Below, one piece after another: positions 22,141 through 31,340 of a stretch of DNA of 64,000 bases. The notes below the pieces were generated by a model, which searched no databases, was not told the origin of the DNA, and saw only the letters and a program-made list of their open reading frames with translations. The stretch is from Yersinia nurmii (GTDB lineage: Bacteria; Pseudomonadota; Gammaproteobacteria; Enterobacterales; Enterobacteriaceae), in NCBI RefSeq assembly GCF_001112925.1, contig NZ_CPYD01000009.1, positions 62,001 through 126,000 of the forward strand. Direction: 5' to 3'. A program made the translations under genes and the position numbers. Within the stretch, counting starts at the first letter, position 1; each line of letters starts with the position of its first letter.

Positions 22141-22702
22141 AAATAATTCTATAAGCGGCGGTTTTAAACTGGCGGTAGCGGCCCTGCTGCTAAGTTTTAC
22201 CGGAACGGCACTGGCGCAGTGTCAAATCAGCGTGACTCAGTCCCAACTGCATTTCGGCTCTTTTTCTCGTGCCCAGCTTAAGGGCGCGACGGAGCGCGGC
22301 GTCAGTTTGGGAAAACACTATTTCAATGTGGATGTGCAGTGTCCGCAGCCGCGTTTATTTGCCATCGCTTATCGGGGGAATAGCCAAAGCGGTGAAAGCT
22401 ATTCTTTGGATTCAGGCCGCGCCAGAGTTGAGCTGATGCCTTCTGCAGCGCAGGCTGACGGGCAGCCGATCATATTGTATCTCGGCGCTCGCTCTGCGTT
22501 TCCTGCTGGGAATAATGCGGAACAAGCGAAACGCCCTTTGCACCCATTGACGCGAAATATGATTTACCCCGGTCGGCAAGCGGTTAGCCAATTAAGTTTT
22601 CAGATGACGGCAGAGGTGTGGCTGGCGGCAAATGCGCTAAACCGCGGTGAGAGGGTTCACCTGAATGGCATTGGCACATTTGATGTGATGGAGTACCAAT
22701 AA
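22112..22702 (+). CDS. Minor fimbrial subunit
   Basis: Secreted protein of about 196 residues. The likely start is MKKRMLSACKNN at 22112, inside the end of the usher gene; a second ATG at 22124 is possible. The signal peptide ends TALAQ, after which the mature chain begins CQISVTQSQLHFGSF. The two cysteines (CQISV and VQCPQP) and the C-terminal beta-strand pattern (GIGTFDVMEY) fit a pilin-like immunoglobulin fold. I cannot assign it to a named family. Its position after the usher suggests a minor or tip component. Its stop codon overlaps the next ATG by one base. Confidence 0.75.
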   Translation: MKKRMLSACKNNSISGGFKLAVAALLLSFTGTALAQCQISVTQSQLHFGSFSRAQLKGATERGVSLGKHYFNVDVQCPQPRLFAIAYRGNSQSGESYSLDSGRARVELMPSAAQADGQPIILYLGARSAFPAGNNAEQAKRPLHPLTRNMIYPGRQAVSQLSFQMTAEVWLAANALNRGERVHLNGIGTFDVMEYQ

Positions 22703-23370
22703 TGAACCGCTCTCTCAATAGGTATTTTGCTCGTTCTCTTTCGATTGTCATCGGAGCGGCGAGTTACGTATTCGCTAATCTGGCTAGCGCAGATACTTCT
22801 GTCAGCATTCATTTCAGCGCTGAAATCGAGCCGGTAGCCTGTCGGGTTTCCATCGATAGCGCCGTTGATTATGGCGAAATAGCTCAGTCTAAGCTCTCTG
22901 ATACTCACTTTACTGCTTTGTCACATCGGGCTTTGCCGCCTATCAGCGTAGAATGTGACGCCAAAACTGCGCTGGGATTTAGGGCTACGGATAACCGTTC
23001 TGGCATCGCGGCAGATGCCAAACTGACGGGCAGCAGCGGTACGGTTATTCCGCCAGAACATCACTTTAGCCTTGGGCGAACCTATGACGGACGGCCGATT
23101 GGCGCTTGGGGCGTAATATTTTCTTCCGGCACGGTGGATGGTCGCACGGCGTGGATTACCGGAGCCTCGACGGAGCCATTCCATGCGGCACATACGTTAA
23201 ACCCGAAAGGAAAAGTGGCTCAATGGATGGAGAATGGCACCCTCGCTATGGGTAAAACTTTTACGCTGCAAGGGGAAGTCGTGGCCGGTATCGCGAAGAA
23301 ATCCGAATTACCTAGCGGCGATATTATCGTTCTGGATGGCATGGCTACGCTGGAAATTGTTTATTTGTAA
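22702..23370 (+). CDS. DUF1120-type fimbrial subunit, last gene of the operon
   Basis: Second DUF1120-like subunit, 222 residues, starting at the ATG that overlaps the previous stop. The signal peptide ends about residue 30 (NLASA). Cysteines in EPVACRVSI and SVECDAKT and the FRATDNRSG segment match the pattern of the first subunit (DNRKGS there). The chain ends in an aromatic/hydrophobic strand, LEIVYL, as expected for a donor-strand pilin. It may be a tip or anchoring subunit; the sequence alone does not decide. It is less AT-rich than the first subunit gene. Confidence 0.78.
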   Translation: MNRSLNRYFARSLSIVIGAASYVFANLASADTSVSIHFSAEIEPVACRVSIDSAVDYGEIAQSKLSDTHFTALSHRALPPISVECDAKTALGFRATDNRSGIAADAKLTGSSGTVIPPEHHFSLGRTYDGRPIGAWGVIFSSGTVDGRTAWITGASTEPFHAAHTLNPKGKVAQWMENGTLAMGKTFTLQGEVVAGIAKKSELPSGDIIVLDGMATLEIVYL

Positions 23371-23505
23371 ATTAGTTAGCTGTAAATAGTGAGCGATTAA
23401 CTTTACGCCTTGTCCCGCATTATCTGCAGTGATTACCGGCAAAAATACAAGGCTGAACCATACTTAATCCTGATTTTTATGCTAATAAATCTTAGGGAGA
23501 AAGGT

Positions 23506-25131
23506 ATGGATTGGCGGACGCACGAAGTGTTCAATCAGCCTAAGCCATTATCAAACAGCAATTTATTTTTGTCTGATATGGCATTAAAGGAAGCTGTCAT
23601 ACGCGAGCAGGCCGGTTGGGATAATGAAGCATTAATTTCAATGGGCGCGCAGTTGGGATCGGCCGAATCGCTGGAGTTAGGGCGTCTGGCTAATACAAAT
23701 CCTCCTGAACTATTACGCTTTGATGCCGCTGGGCGACGTCTGGATACGGTAAGGTTTCATCCCGCCTGGCATGTCCTGATGAAAGGATTGGTCGGTAATC
23801 GGGTGCATAACCTGAGCTGGCAAGAAGATGCTCGTATCGGCTCTGTGGTGGCCAGAGCGGCCCGTTTGATGCTGCATGTACAGGTTGAGGCTGGAACCCT
23901 TTGCCCGATAACCATGACTTATGGTGCTATTCCTCTTCTGCAAAAATCCCTACCGGCACAATTTCAATCTTGGATACCTCCTTTACTCTCAGATCGTTAC
24001 GATCCTCACGTCGTCCCCGGCGATCAAAAACGCGGTTTATTAATCGGTATGGGAATGACGGAAAAACAGGGGGGGTCTGACGTCTTGAGTAATTCCACGC
24101 GAGCAGAGCCTTTGGGCGCTCGCGGTGCCGGTGAGGCTTATCGGTTAGTCGGTCATAAATGGTTCTTTTCCGTGCCGCAAAGCGATGCGCACTTAGTTTT
24201 GGCACAGGCCGCAGGTGGATTGTCCTGTTTCTTTATGCCCAAAATTCTGCCTGGTGGTAGCAGTAATTCCATTCGTTTAGAACGTCTGAAAGACAAGCTG
24301 GGCAACCGCTCCAATGCCAGCAGCGAAGTGGAGTTTGATAATGCCATCGCCTGGCTATTGGGTGATGAAGGCGAAGGTATCCATCATATTTTAAAAATGG
24401 GCGGTCATACCCGTTTCGATTGTGCGTTAGGCAGCCACGGTATTATGCGGCGAGCCTTTTCCGTCGCTCTGGATTATGCCAGCCAGCGGCAGGCCTTTGG
24501 TAAGAATCTGATCGACCAACCGTTGATGCGTCAGGTGCTCAGTCGTATGGCGCTGCGTTTGGAAGGCCACACGGCGCTGTTATTCCGCTTGGCAAAAGCG
24601 TGGGAACACGGCAGCGCGGAAGATGCGTTATTCAGCAGGCTAATGACACCAGCCGCTAAGTATAAAATATGCGGGCAGGGCAGCGCTTTTGTCGCCGAAG
24701 CGATGGAGGTGTTAGGTGGAATCGGCTATTGCGAACAAAGCGAATTGCCGCGCTTATACCGTGAAATTCCGGTTAACAGTATTTGGGAAGGCTCCGGCAA
24801 TATTATGTGTCTGGATGTGCTGCGGGTTTTACGTAAGCAGCCCGCAGCGATTGAAATGTTGAATCAAAATTTTTATGAGGTTCGCGGGCAGAATCGTTTG
24901 TTCGATCGTTCCTGGCGCCAGCTGACTTTCCGGCTAAAAAATCCTCAGGAAGCGCAGGGGCGAGAATTGACGCTACAACTGTTTAATCTGAACTGTGCTG
25001 CTCAATTGCTGCGTTTTGCATCACCGCCGCTGGCAGACGCATGGTGCCGTATGACGCTGGATCATCGGGATCAATATTCTATTCCGGAACCGCTTTGCGA
25101 ACTGCTACTGACCAGAGCCGCAGCCGTTTAG
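23506..25131 (+). CDS. aidB: Acyl-CoA dehydrogenase-like alkylation-response protein AidB
   Basis: Flavoprotein of the acyl-CoA dehydrogenase fold, induced by alkylation damage in E. coli, where it binds DNA and lowers methylation mutagenesis. The start is the ATG of MDWRTHEVFNQP, after GGGAGAAAGG; the open frame extends to 23410 without conservation. About 541 residues, with the conserved GMGMTEKQGGSDV, HKWFFSVPQSDAH and GGIGYCEQSELPRLYREIPVNSIWEG segments (FAD and C-terminal DNA-binding parts). It converges on bsmA with a 4-bp overlap of the ends. Confidence 0.94.
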   Translation: MDWRTHEVFNQPKPLSNSNLFLSDMALKEAVIREQAGWDNEALISMGAQLGSAESLELGRLANTNPPELLRFDAAGRRLDTVRFHPAWHVLMKGLVGNRVHNLSWQEDARIGSVVARAARLMLHVQVEAGTLCPITMTYGAIPLLQKSLPAQFQSWIPPLLSDRYDPHVVPGDQKRGLLIGMGMTEKQGGSDVLSNSTRAEPLGARGAGEAYRLVGHKWFFSVPQSDAHLVLAQAAGGLSCFFMPKILPGGSSNSIRLERLKDKLGNRSNASSEVEFDNAIAWLLGDEGEGIHHILKMGGHTRFDCALGSHGIMRRAFSVALDYASQRQAFGKNLIDQPLMRQVLSRMALRLEGHTALLFRLAKAWEHGSAEDALFSRLMTPAAKYKICGQGSAFVAEAMEVLGGIGYCEQSELPRLYREIPVNSIWEGSGNIMCLDVLRVLRKQPAAIEMLNQNFYEVRGQNRLFDRSWRQLTFRLKNPQEAQGRELTLQLFNLNCAAQLLRFASPPLADAWCRMTLDHRDQYSIPEPLCELLLTRAAAV

Positions 25132-25436
25132 CGATACAGAATGGCCTGTGAGTACCACAGGCCCGGAATGACAGAATCGCTATTCATAATGACTAAATAG
25201 TAACGCGCTCCGCTGGCATTGGCTTTGCTACGGAGCGCTGCTTCAGCATCCATCGGGCTGCCGTATACCTGCACCGAAGCCATCCCAATTTTTTGTAATG
25301 TTCCGCTTTGAGCGCGGTTAATTTCCTGCGCGAAAGGCTGCGGCGCGGGAGGAGGTAGCGGCGTGGTTTTCAATGCACTACAGGCGGAAAGGCCCAGCGT
25401 GAACAGCAGAACGGCTAAGGCGCGATAATAGGTCAT
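25128..25436 (-). CDS. bsmA: DUF1471 lipoprotein BsmA, biofilm and peroxide resistance
   Basis: Small outer-membrane lipoprotein of the YhcN/BhsA family, linked in E. coli to biofilm and peroxide stress. The start is MTYYRALAV at 25436, after an AGGA site; an upstream in-frame ATG is less likely. The lipobox LGLSACS places the lipidated Cys near residue 19. The DUF1471 domain runs from about residue 50 (IGMASVQVYGSPMDAEAAL) to the end (GLWYSQAILYR). About 102 residues. It diverges from yjfP. Confidence 0.9.
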   Translation of the reverse strand: MTYYRALAVLLFTLGLSACSALKTTPLPPPAPQPFAQEINRAQSGTLQKIGMASVQVYGSPMDAEAALRSKANASGARYYLVIMNSDSVIPGLWYSQAILYR

Positions 25437-25635
25437 GGTGTGTTTCCTGTGTCGATATTGCCTCACTTTCTCTCAGTGTAACGCTCAAACATTCATAACT
25501 ACCAGACATGTGTCATTTCTGATATATCTCGGAGGAAATTGGTTTAAGACTTTATTCAGCAGGTTTGGCACTATGGTGGTGCGTTTAAAATTGTTTTGGC
25601 TGATAAGGCTTGTTTGACCCATAAGGACTGTTGTT

Positions 25636-26385
25636 ATGGTTGAGATGTCGTTAGAAAAAGTACAGGGCATTGAGGTCATTCACGCCGCGCCAGCAGGCAA
25701 GCGTCATCAGCCTTTGCCGACCCTTTTCTTCTATCACGGTTATACCTCCTCCAAAGAAGTGTATTCCTATTTTGCCTATGTTCTGGCGCAGGCGGGATTT
25801 CGCGTGGTGATGCCGGATGCCGATATGCACGGAGCCCGATTTGACGGCAATGAAACCCGGAGACTGGGCTGTTTCTGGCAGATTTTGCGTTCAAATATTG
25901 ATGAGTTGGATGAAATTAAGCAGCATTATCAAAAAGCTGGATTGATTGATGGCGATCGAATTGGCGTGGGCGGCGCATCAATGGGCGGAATGACGACTCT
26001 GGGAGCCTTGGTGCGCTATCCGTGGATCAAGGCGGCCGCTGATTTTATGGGGTCAGGTTATTTCACTACTCTGGCCAAAACGCTGTTTCCTCCTTTGCCT
26101 GGTGCTGATTCAACAAAGCAGGATGAATGGGAACGTCAAATTGCTCCATTGACTGAATATGAGGTGACTCAGCAACTGGAGATAATTGCCAGCAAACCTT
26201 TGCTGGTCTGGCATGGTGAAGCGGATGAAGTGGTTCCGGCGGTGGAAAGTGAGCGTCTGGTCGCGGCTTTGAAAGAGCAGGGGTTGGATCATCATCTGAG
26301 TTACCTGACCGAGCCAGGTATCGGCCATAAAATCACGCCAACGGCGCTGACGGCGGGCGCGGCATTCTTTCTGCACTATTTATAG
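25636..26385 (+). CDS. yjfP: Alpha/beta-hydrolase esterase YjfP
   Basis: Cytosolic esterase of the alpha/beta-hydrolase fold, with carboxylesterase activity in E. coli. The oxyanion-side motif FFYHGYTSSKE and the nucleophile elbow GVGGASMGGM (Ser in GASMG) are visible, with a late aspartate in WHGEADEVV and a histidine in GIGHKI completing the triad. Length 249 residues. A 16-bp direct repeat with an 18-bp period covers the last codons and the stop, so five codons including the stop recur in frame just after the gene. Confidence 0.93.
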   Translation: MVEMSLEKVQGIEVIHAAPAGKRHQPLPTLFFYHGYTSSKEVYSYFAYVLAQAGFRVVMPDADMHGARFDGNETRRLGCFWQILRSNIDELDEIKQHYQKAGLIDGDRIGVGGASMGGMTTLGALVRYPWIKAAADFMGSGYFTTLAKTLFPPLPGADSTKQDEWERQIAPLTEYEVTQQLEIIASKPLLVWHGEADEVVPAVESERLVAALKEQGLDHHLSYLTEPGIGHKITPTALTAGAAFFLHYL

Positions 26386-26405
26386 TTTTTGCACTATTTA
26401 TAGTT
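26372..26405 (+). repeat. Short tandem repeat at the yjfP stop codon
   Basis: TGCACTATTTATAGTT occurs at 26372-26387 and again at 26390-26405. The 18-bp period is in frame, so the last residues and TAG stop of yjfP are repeated directly downstream. Confidence 0.85.
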
Positions 26406-26440
26406 ATTGCCGCTCATTTATGGATAGGCACTAAAGGTAA

Positions 26441-26464
26441 GAAAAAACCCCCGATAGACGGGGG
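26441..26464 (-). terminator. Intrinsic terminator of yjfY
   Basis: On the minus strand a CCCCCG/CGGGGG stem (26448-26453 with 26459-26464) is followed by six T residues (complement of the A run 26442-26447). On the plus strand the T run is weak, but it may also help end yjfP. Confidence 0.85.
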
Positions 26465-26533
26465 TAAAGTGTTTTAAGGGCTGGATTGTCTTATTGTCGG
26501 TCTTTCTCTGGTGTTGTATTTATCGATGCAATT

Positions 26534-26809
26534 CTAGCGGTAAAGAACGGCGTTAACGTGAATAGAACTGTTGTCTCCCGGTTCATGCATAGCGATGATT
26601 TGGTAGGCGGTTGCGCCGCGTTCATCGGCTAATTTGCTAACCTGCGAGGTGGCATCGTCAGGGGAAACCACATTGTGGCCCAGTGACACTGCGCCAACGC
26701 TAACGCGCTGTTGCTGCATTGCCTGTTGAGCGCTGATTTCAGTGGCGGCGAAAGTGCTGGCCGACAGGAATAAACTGAGGGCCGCGGCGATAGTGAGTGT
26801 GCTTTTCAT
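26534..26809 (-). CDS. yjfY: Periplasmic DUF1471 protein YjfY
   Basis: Small secreted stress-type protein of the YhcN/BhsA/McbA family. The start at 26809 (MKSTLTIAA) follows a GGAGTTACC site and gives a signal peptide of about 22 residues ending TFA. The DUF1471 domain covers the mature chain, with the family pattern VSVGAVSLGHN, DERGATAYQI and a C-terminal NAVLYR. About 91 residues. Its position just before rpsF and its resemblance to E. coli YjfY support the name. Function unknown. Confidence 0.85.
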   Translation of the reverse strand: MKSTLTIAAALSLFLSASTFAATEISAQQAMQQQRVSVGAVSLGHNVVSPDDATSQVSKLADERGATAYQIIAMHEPGDNSSIHVNAVLYR

Positions 26810-26821
26810 AGGTAACTCCAA

Positions 26822-27219
26822 TATCTTATTTATATACTTTGAATAAGTTATCTGTCTGCTGCGCCGCTTGTTTTGCGGTGGATGTAACTAATAATAGTTC
26901 TCTTTCATAATTAATAAATGCGCCATCTCTGACCGACTCTTTCAAAAAATATGAATAATTTTTTCGCTGACCTGATGATTTTGTTGAAAGATTTAAAAAA
27001 CTAATGGATCCCCATCCATAGTTCATGGGGTGAACAAAAAGTGCTATTTATTGGCTAGAACGGATATAGCTCGAATAATTCCTCGGCAATCCTTGAGTTT
27101 CCCCCCTCACGCAAGTATAGTTACGCGTCATTTTTCAGCCGCACACAAACACGTTCCTTGCCTCCATGGGCCGCGGCTGACCCTATCAGGAGGCTGAATA
27201 ATCCGTAAGGAGCAATTCG
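26822..27219 (+). promoter_or_regulatory. Gene-free region with the rpsF promoter
   Basis: This 398-bp stretch has no supportable gene. A good sigma-70 promoter lies at 27093-27121: TTGAGT, 17-bp spacer, TATAGT. A small hairpin (CCCCAT/ATGGGG) occurs at about 27010-27030, upstream of that promoter. The left end holds the yjfY promoter and is AT-rich. Confidence 0.75.
27135..27180 (+). promoter_or_regulatory. Probable S6:S18 ribosomal-protein leader
   Basis: An 8-bp closing stem (TCAGCCGC at 27135-27142, GCGGCTGA at 27173-27180) lies just after the predicted rpsF transcription start and 40 bp before the rpsF ATG. Related bacteria have an S6:S18-binding mRNA leader at this position with a CCG-containing bulge; the CCATGGGCCG segment here could supply it. 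Assignment is by position and stem, not by a covariance search. Confidence 0.6.
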
Positions 27220-27612
27220 ATGCGTCATTACGAAATCGTTTTTATGGTCCATCCTGACCAAAGCGAACAGGTTCCGGGCATGATCGAGCGTTATAGTGCA
27301 ACAATCACTAACGCCGCTGGTCAGATTCACCGTCTGGAAGACTGGGGCCGCCGTCAACTGGCTTACCCGATCAACAAACTGCACAAAGCTCACTACGTTC
27401 TGCTGAACGTTGAAGCCCCGCAGGAAGCGATCGATGAGCTGGAAACAAACTTCCGCTTCAACGACGCCGTTATCCGTAGCATGGTTATGCGCGTTAAAAA
27501 CGCGGTAACTGAAGCATCACCAATGGTTAAAGCGAAAGACGAGCGCCGTGAGCGTCACGACTTCGCATCAGAAACCAATGATGATTCTGAAGCTGGGGAT
27601 TCTGAAGAGTAA
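27220..27612 (+). CDS. rpsF: 30S ribosomal protein S6
   Basis: Small-subunit protein that binds 16S rRNA together with S18. The 130-residue product has the conserved [21 protein letters not shown] start and [17 protein letters not shown] core. The C-terminal tail is acidic and rich in Ser and Glu, ending DSEE, the type glutamylated by RimK in E. coli. The ATG follows TAAGGAG. First gene of rpsF-priB-rpsR-rplI. Confidence 0.98.
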   Translation: MRHYEIVFMVHPDQSEQVPGMIERYSATITNAAGQIHRLEDWGRRQLAYPINKLHKAHYVLLNVEAPQEAIDELETNFRFNDAVIRSMVMRVKNAVTEASPMVKAKDERRERHDFASETNDDSEAGDSEE

Positions 27613-27617
27613 TTGCC

Positions 27618-28170
<553 letters not shown>

Positions 28171-28209
28171 TCGGCCACTGTCCATTAACGACTTTGAGAG
28201 GATATGGTA

Positions 28210-28662
28210 ATGCAAGTTATTCTGCTTGATAAAGTAGCAAACCTGGGCAGCCTGGGTGATCAAGTTAACGTTAAAGCGGGCTACGCTCGTAACTTCTTAG
28301 TACCGCAGGGCAAAGCTGTGCCGGCAACTAAGAAAAACGTTGAGTTCTTCGAAGTGCGTCGCGCAGAACTGGAAGCCAAACTGGCTGAAGTTCTGTCTGC
28401 CGCTGAAGCTCGCGCAACTAAAATTAACGAATTGGGCAGTGTTACAATCTCCTCTAAAGCAGGGGATGAAGGTAAACTGTTCGGCTCTATCGGTACTCGT
28501 GACATCGCTGATGCAGTATCTGCAGCTGGCGTTGAAGTAGCGAAGAGCGAAGTTCGTTTGCCGAATGGCGTTCTGCGTACTACTGGTGAACACGAAGTTC
28601 ACTTCCAAGTACACAGCGACGTGTTCGCAAAACTGAACGTAGTTGTGGTTGCAGAAGCGTAA
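28210..28662 (+). CDS. rplI: 50S ribosomal protein L9
   Basis: Two-domain protein at the base of the L1 stalk. The start is set at the second ATG ([13 protein letters not shown], 28210), which fits the GAGAGG site and the family; an in-frame ATG 6 bp earlier would add two residues. The N-terminal rRNA-binding domain covers about 1-50, followed by the long connecting helix (about 41-75) and the C-terminal domain. 150 residues. A strong terminator follows. Confidence 0.97.
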   Translation: MQVILLDKVANLGSLGDQVNVKAGYARNFLVPQGKAVPATKKNVEFFEVRRAELEAKLAEVLSAAEARATKINELGSVTISSKAGDEGKLFGSIGTRDIADAVSAAGVEVAKSEVRLPNGVLRTTGEHEVHFQVHSDVFAKLNVVVVAEA

Positions 28663-28684
28663 GTTACGCTGCTGTTAACCCGTT

Positions 28685-28715
28685 AAAACGCCAGCCTTGT
28701 GCTGGCGTTTTGCTT
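28685..28715 (+). terminator. Intrinsic terminator after rplI
   Basis: An 11-bp perfect stem (AAAACGCCAGC at 28685-28695, GCTGGCGTTTT at 28701-28711) with a CTTGT loop is followed by GCTTTT. It ends the ribosomal protein operon. Confidence 0.93.
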
Positions 28716-28863
28716 TTCTGAGAATGACTAAAAAGCCCCTGTAACCCTGCCAGTGACGATAATTCCTTTCCAGCCTCCAGACGTAGCGATATCACGCCGC
28801 GAGCCTTTGGCTGGGCGCTGATAGCCTACAGAGAGAGAAATGGGAGACCGGGGCGTTTGGATC

Positions 28864-28902
28864 AAAGCCCAGGCCAGATTATGGCTGTGAAATCTGGGCT
28901 TT
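28864..28902 (-). other. Inverted repeat downstream of ytfB
   Basis: AAAGCCCAG (28864-28872) and CTGGGCTTT (28894-28902) form a 9-bp stem with a smaller inner hairpin (GCCA/TGGC at 28873-28885). It sits 27 bp after the ytfB stop. No T run follows on either strand, so its role as a terminator is uncertain. Confidence 0.4.
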
Positions 28903-28929
28903 ATAACGCCTTAGCATTCGCGCTGAGGA

Positions 28930-29679
28930 TTAACGATCGCGGCGGTAAGAACCGTCTGCTTGGCGGCTAAACAAGACTTCCGCACTGTTGGTCGTTTCAA
29001 TAGCTAGCGCGGCTACGCTGCCTTGCGTGTCCAGCATGATTTTCACTTCTTGTCCGGCTTTCAGGTTACTCAGTGGCTTATCATTGCCTTCTACCTGCGC
29101 CATGGCAAACACTTCATTTACCGGTAAGTTATTATCGCGGAACAACTGAGCCAGCGTTTTACCCGCTTGTACCTGATAACTTTGCCAGCTCCCCTGCGGT
29201 AACGTCGAAGACGGCTGGTTTACTGTGGGATTGCTCCCGCGTAATTCGGCCTGTAACGGAATATCTGTCGGTTCTGCCGTCACCGGAAATTGCCCATTGC
29301 CGTTGTTACTGGAAGAAGGCCAAAGCAGCGCCAGCAACAATACCGCTGCGGCAATGATGACCCAGCGACGATGGAAGAGAGGCAAGGGCTCCATCCAATG
29401 GAAACCATCCGGCAGATGCCAGATTTTTTGCAGCCAGTCTTTAATAACGCGTTGTTTTCCCGGCGACGTGATCTGTGGTGCTGATACTTTGTCGTCATCC
29501 ATTACCGTTTCTGGCGGTAAGAGATCGGGCTCGCCAATGGAGGGCTCGGCTTTGACACGGTTTTCAGGCTCATCGGTCGGTTTATCTGGCAGAATTCGCT
29601 GCCGGATAGTCAGCCAAGTATGTAACAAAGGCTGATAGACCCGATTGTTTTTCCTTCTCCTGGGCGCGATTCTGCCCAT
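28930..29679 (-). CDS. ytfB: OapA-family LysM-like cell-envelope protein YtfB
   Basis: Single-pass inner-membrane protein. In E. coli YtfB has been linked to cell division and glycan binding. The start (MGRIAPRRRKN, 29679) follows an AGAGAGG site. The basic, Pro-rich cytoplasmic part (about residues 1-105) is followed by a membrane helix (WVIIAAAVLLLALLWPS), a Ser/Asn-rich spacer and a C-terminal OapA domain with a QVQAGKTLAQLFRDNNL LysM-like motif. About 249 residues. It diverges from fklB. Confidence 0.88.
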   Translation of the reverse strand: MGRIAPRRRKNNRVYQPLLHTWLTIRQRILPDKPTDEPENRVKAEPSIGEPDLLPPETVMDDDKVSAPQITSPGKQRVIKDWLQKIWHLPDGFHWMEPLPLFHRRWVIIAAAVLLLALLWPSSSNNGNGQFPVTAEPTDIPLQAELRGSNPTVNQPSSTLPQGSWQSYQVQAGKTLAQLFRDNNLPVNEVFAMAQVEGNDKPLSNLKAGQEVKIMLDTQGSVAALAIETTNSAEVLFSRQADGSYRRDR

Positions 29680-29957
29680 GGTGACCTCTCTTTCAACTAC
29701 GTAAAAAAAAATCACAGTGCTCGATCAGCGACTGCTGGATGGAACCTCTTCCCTGTTACTTGTTAGTATAGTTTGCTAACTGATTGATGCAGAAAGAAAC
29801 AGGGATAATGCTGCCGAACGGGCTGTTTTAAGTCGGTGTGGAACCATTGTTTCTTTTTCTTCGACAAAAGTCATCATTAGCGATGCAAGATTTTACCCTA
29901 CTCCCTTGCTGCTGTTATGCTTGCACCTTCGACTTTTTAAAGAATTAAGGAAAATCC

Positions 29958-30578
29958 ATGACAACCCCTTCTTTTGATAGCGTAGAAGCGCAAGCAAGTT
30001 ACGGTATCGGTTTACAGATAGGCCAACAATTACAAGAGTCCGGCTTGCAGGATTTGCAGCCAGAAGCCCTGTTAGCGGGTTTGCGCGACGCAATGGAAGG
30101 GAATACACCGACAGTTCCTGTTGATGTTGTTCACCGTGCGCTGCGTGAAGTTCATGAACGCGCCGATGCCGTTCGTCTGGAGCGCCAGCAGGCACTGGTT
30201 GTTGAAGGTGCTAAATTCCTGGAAGAAAACGCTAAACGTGATGAAGTGACCACCACTGAGTCCGGTTTGCAATTCTCCGTGCTGCAACAGGGTGAAGGGC
30301 CAATTCCTTCACGTCAGGATCGTGTGCGCGTGCATTATACCGGTCGCTTGGTTGACGGTACCGTATTTGATAGCTCCGTAGAACGCGGCCAGCCAGCTGA
30401 ATTCCCGGTTAGCGGCGTGATCCCAGGCTGGATTGAAGCGCTGACTTTGATGCCGGTTGGTTCTAAATGGCAGTTAGCGATTCCACACAATTTGGCCTAC
30501 GGCGAGCGTGGCGCTGGCGCATCTATTCCACCATTCAGCGCGCTGGTATTTGACGTAGAACTGCTGGAAATTCTGTAA
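29958..30578 (+). CDS. fklB: FKBP-type 22 kDa peptidyl-prolyl isomerase FklB
   Basis: Cytosolic proline cis-trans isomerase. An N-terminal dimerisation domain (about residues 1-90) begins [21 protein letters not shown]. The FKBP domain (about 100-206) has the [24 protein letters not shown] and [11 protein letters not shown] motifs that form the active site. Length 206 residues matches E. coli. ATG follows AAGGA. It converges on ytfE with a shared terminator. Confidence 0.96.
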   Translation: MTTPSFDSVEAQASYGIGLQIGQQLQESGLQDLQPEALLAGLRDAMEGNTPTVPVDVVHRALREVHERADAVRLERQQALVVEGAKFLEENAKRDEVTTTESGLQFSVLQQGEGPIPSRQDRVRVHYTGRLVDGTVFDSSVERGQPAEFPVSGVIPGWIEALTLMPVGSKWQLAIPHNLAYGERGAGASIPPFSALVFDVELLEIL

Positions 30579-30601
30579 ATTCTGAACGGTTAGTGTGAAA
30601 A

Positions 30602-30628
30602 AGGGCGATCCATGATCGCTCTTTTTTT
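30602..30628 (+). terminator. Intrinsic terminator between fklB and ytfE
   Basis: A 9-bp stem with one G-U pair (30602-30610 with 30614-30622) and a CAT loop is followed by six T residues. It ends fklB; the opposite direction has fewer T residues. Confidence 0.88.
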
Positions 30629-30644
30629 ATGGCTTTTCTACGGA

Positions 30645-31310
30645 TTAGTTGCCGCTTAACGCTCTGGGAAACAGCAGATTATTTTCTAAGTGAACGTGTT
30701 CCATCAAATCGCCGACGAATTCGTTGAGATTGGCATAAAGTGCGCGCCAAGTGGTGCAGGCTCCGGGCGGGGGCGTGATGTTATTGGTGATCTGTTTGAT
30801 GGTTTCCAATTGCTGCCCTGCCGCTTCATGCTCTGATTCCATCACGAAAATCGGCACGCTAGCCATTTTCCCCATTCCTTTGGCAATCATGGGGAATAAC
30901 ACTTTTTCCTCTTTTTCCATATGCTGTAGTAAATCCTGATGTAGCACGCTGAGCTGCACTGCTAAACCTCGTGGACAGGTGGGTTTTGCAGCGTGTACGC
31001 GCTCTACCTTTTCTGCCATTAATACCAGTTCCGGCAATTGCTCGCGGTGCCGTTCATGATAGCGGTTGAGAATAAAACTAATCAGGTGTTCCTGCGGCAC
31101 CTCTTGCCAGTTTTGCACGGCCTGAGTTTCTTTTTGCAGCATGGTGAGCTCTGCCTCCAACGCGTCAATATTCAGCTCTCTGCGCTCGGCGGCACGTTGT
31201 AGTGTCTGTCTCCCTCCGCAGCAAAAATCGAGTTCATACCGGCGAAATAGCGTAGTGGCTCGTGGTATGGCAATAGCCAGAGAACCAAGAGATTGATTGC
31301 GGTAATCCAT
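30645..31310 (-). CDS. ytfE: Iron-sulfur cluster repair di-iron protein YtfE (RIC)
   Basis: Cytosolic hemerythrin-like di-iron protein that repairs iron-sulfur clusters damaged by nitric oxide or peroxide. An N-terminal ScdA_N domain (about residues 1-60) carries RYELDFCCGGRQTL. The hemerythrin domain (about 75-221) has histidines and a glutamate in RYHERHREQLP, LHQDLLQHMEKEEKVLFP and HVHLENNLLFPRA that can hold the di-iron site. 221 residues. Its promoter contains an NsrR operator, and nsrR is also in this window. Confidence 0.95.
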   Translation of the reverse strand: MDYRNQSLGSLAIAIPRATTLFRRYELDFCCGGRQTLQRAAERRELNIDALEAELTMLQKETQAVQNWQEVPQEHLISFILNRYHERHREQLPELVLMAEKVERVHAAKPTCPRGLAVQLSVLHQDLLQHMEKEEKVLFPMIAKGMGKMASVPIFVMESEHEAAGQQLETIKQITNNITPPPGACTTWRALYANLNEFVGDLMEHVHLENNLLFPRALSGN

Positions 31311-31340
31311 AATGACACCTCTTTAATGTGTGATCTCCAT

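Noticed and set aside
28712-28929. ERIC or other enterobacterial repeat between rplI and ytfB
   Set aside because: The stretch has scattered inverted repeats but does not match the ERIC core sequence I remember, and no second copy is seen in the window.
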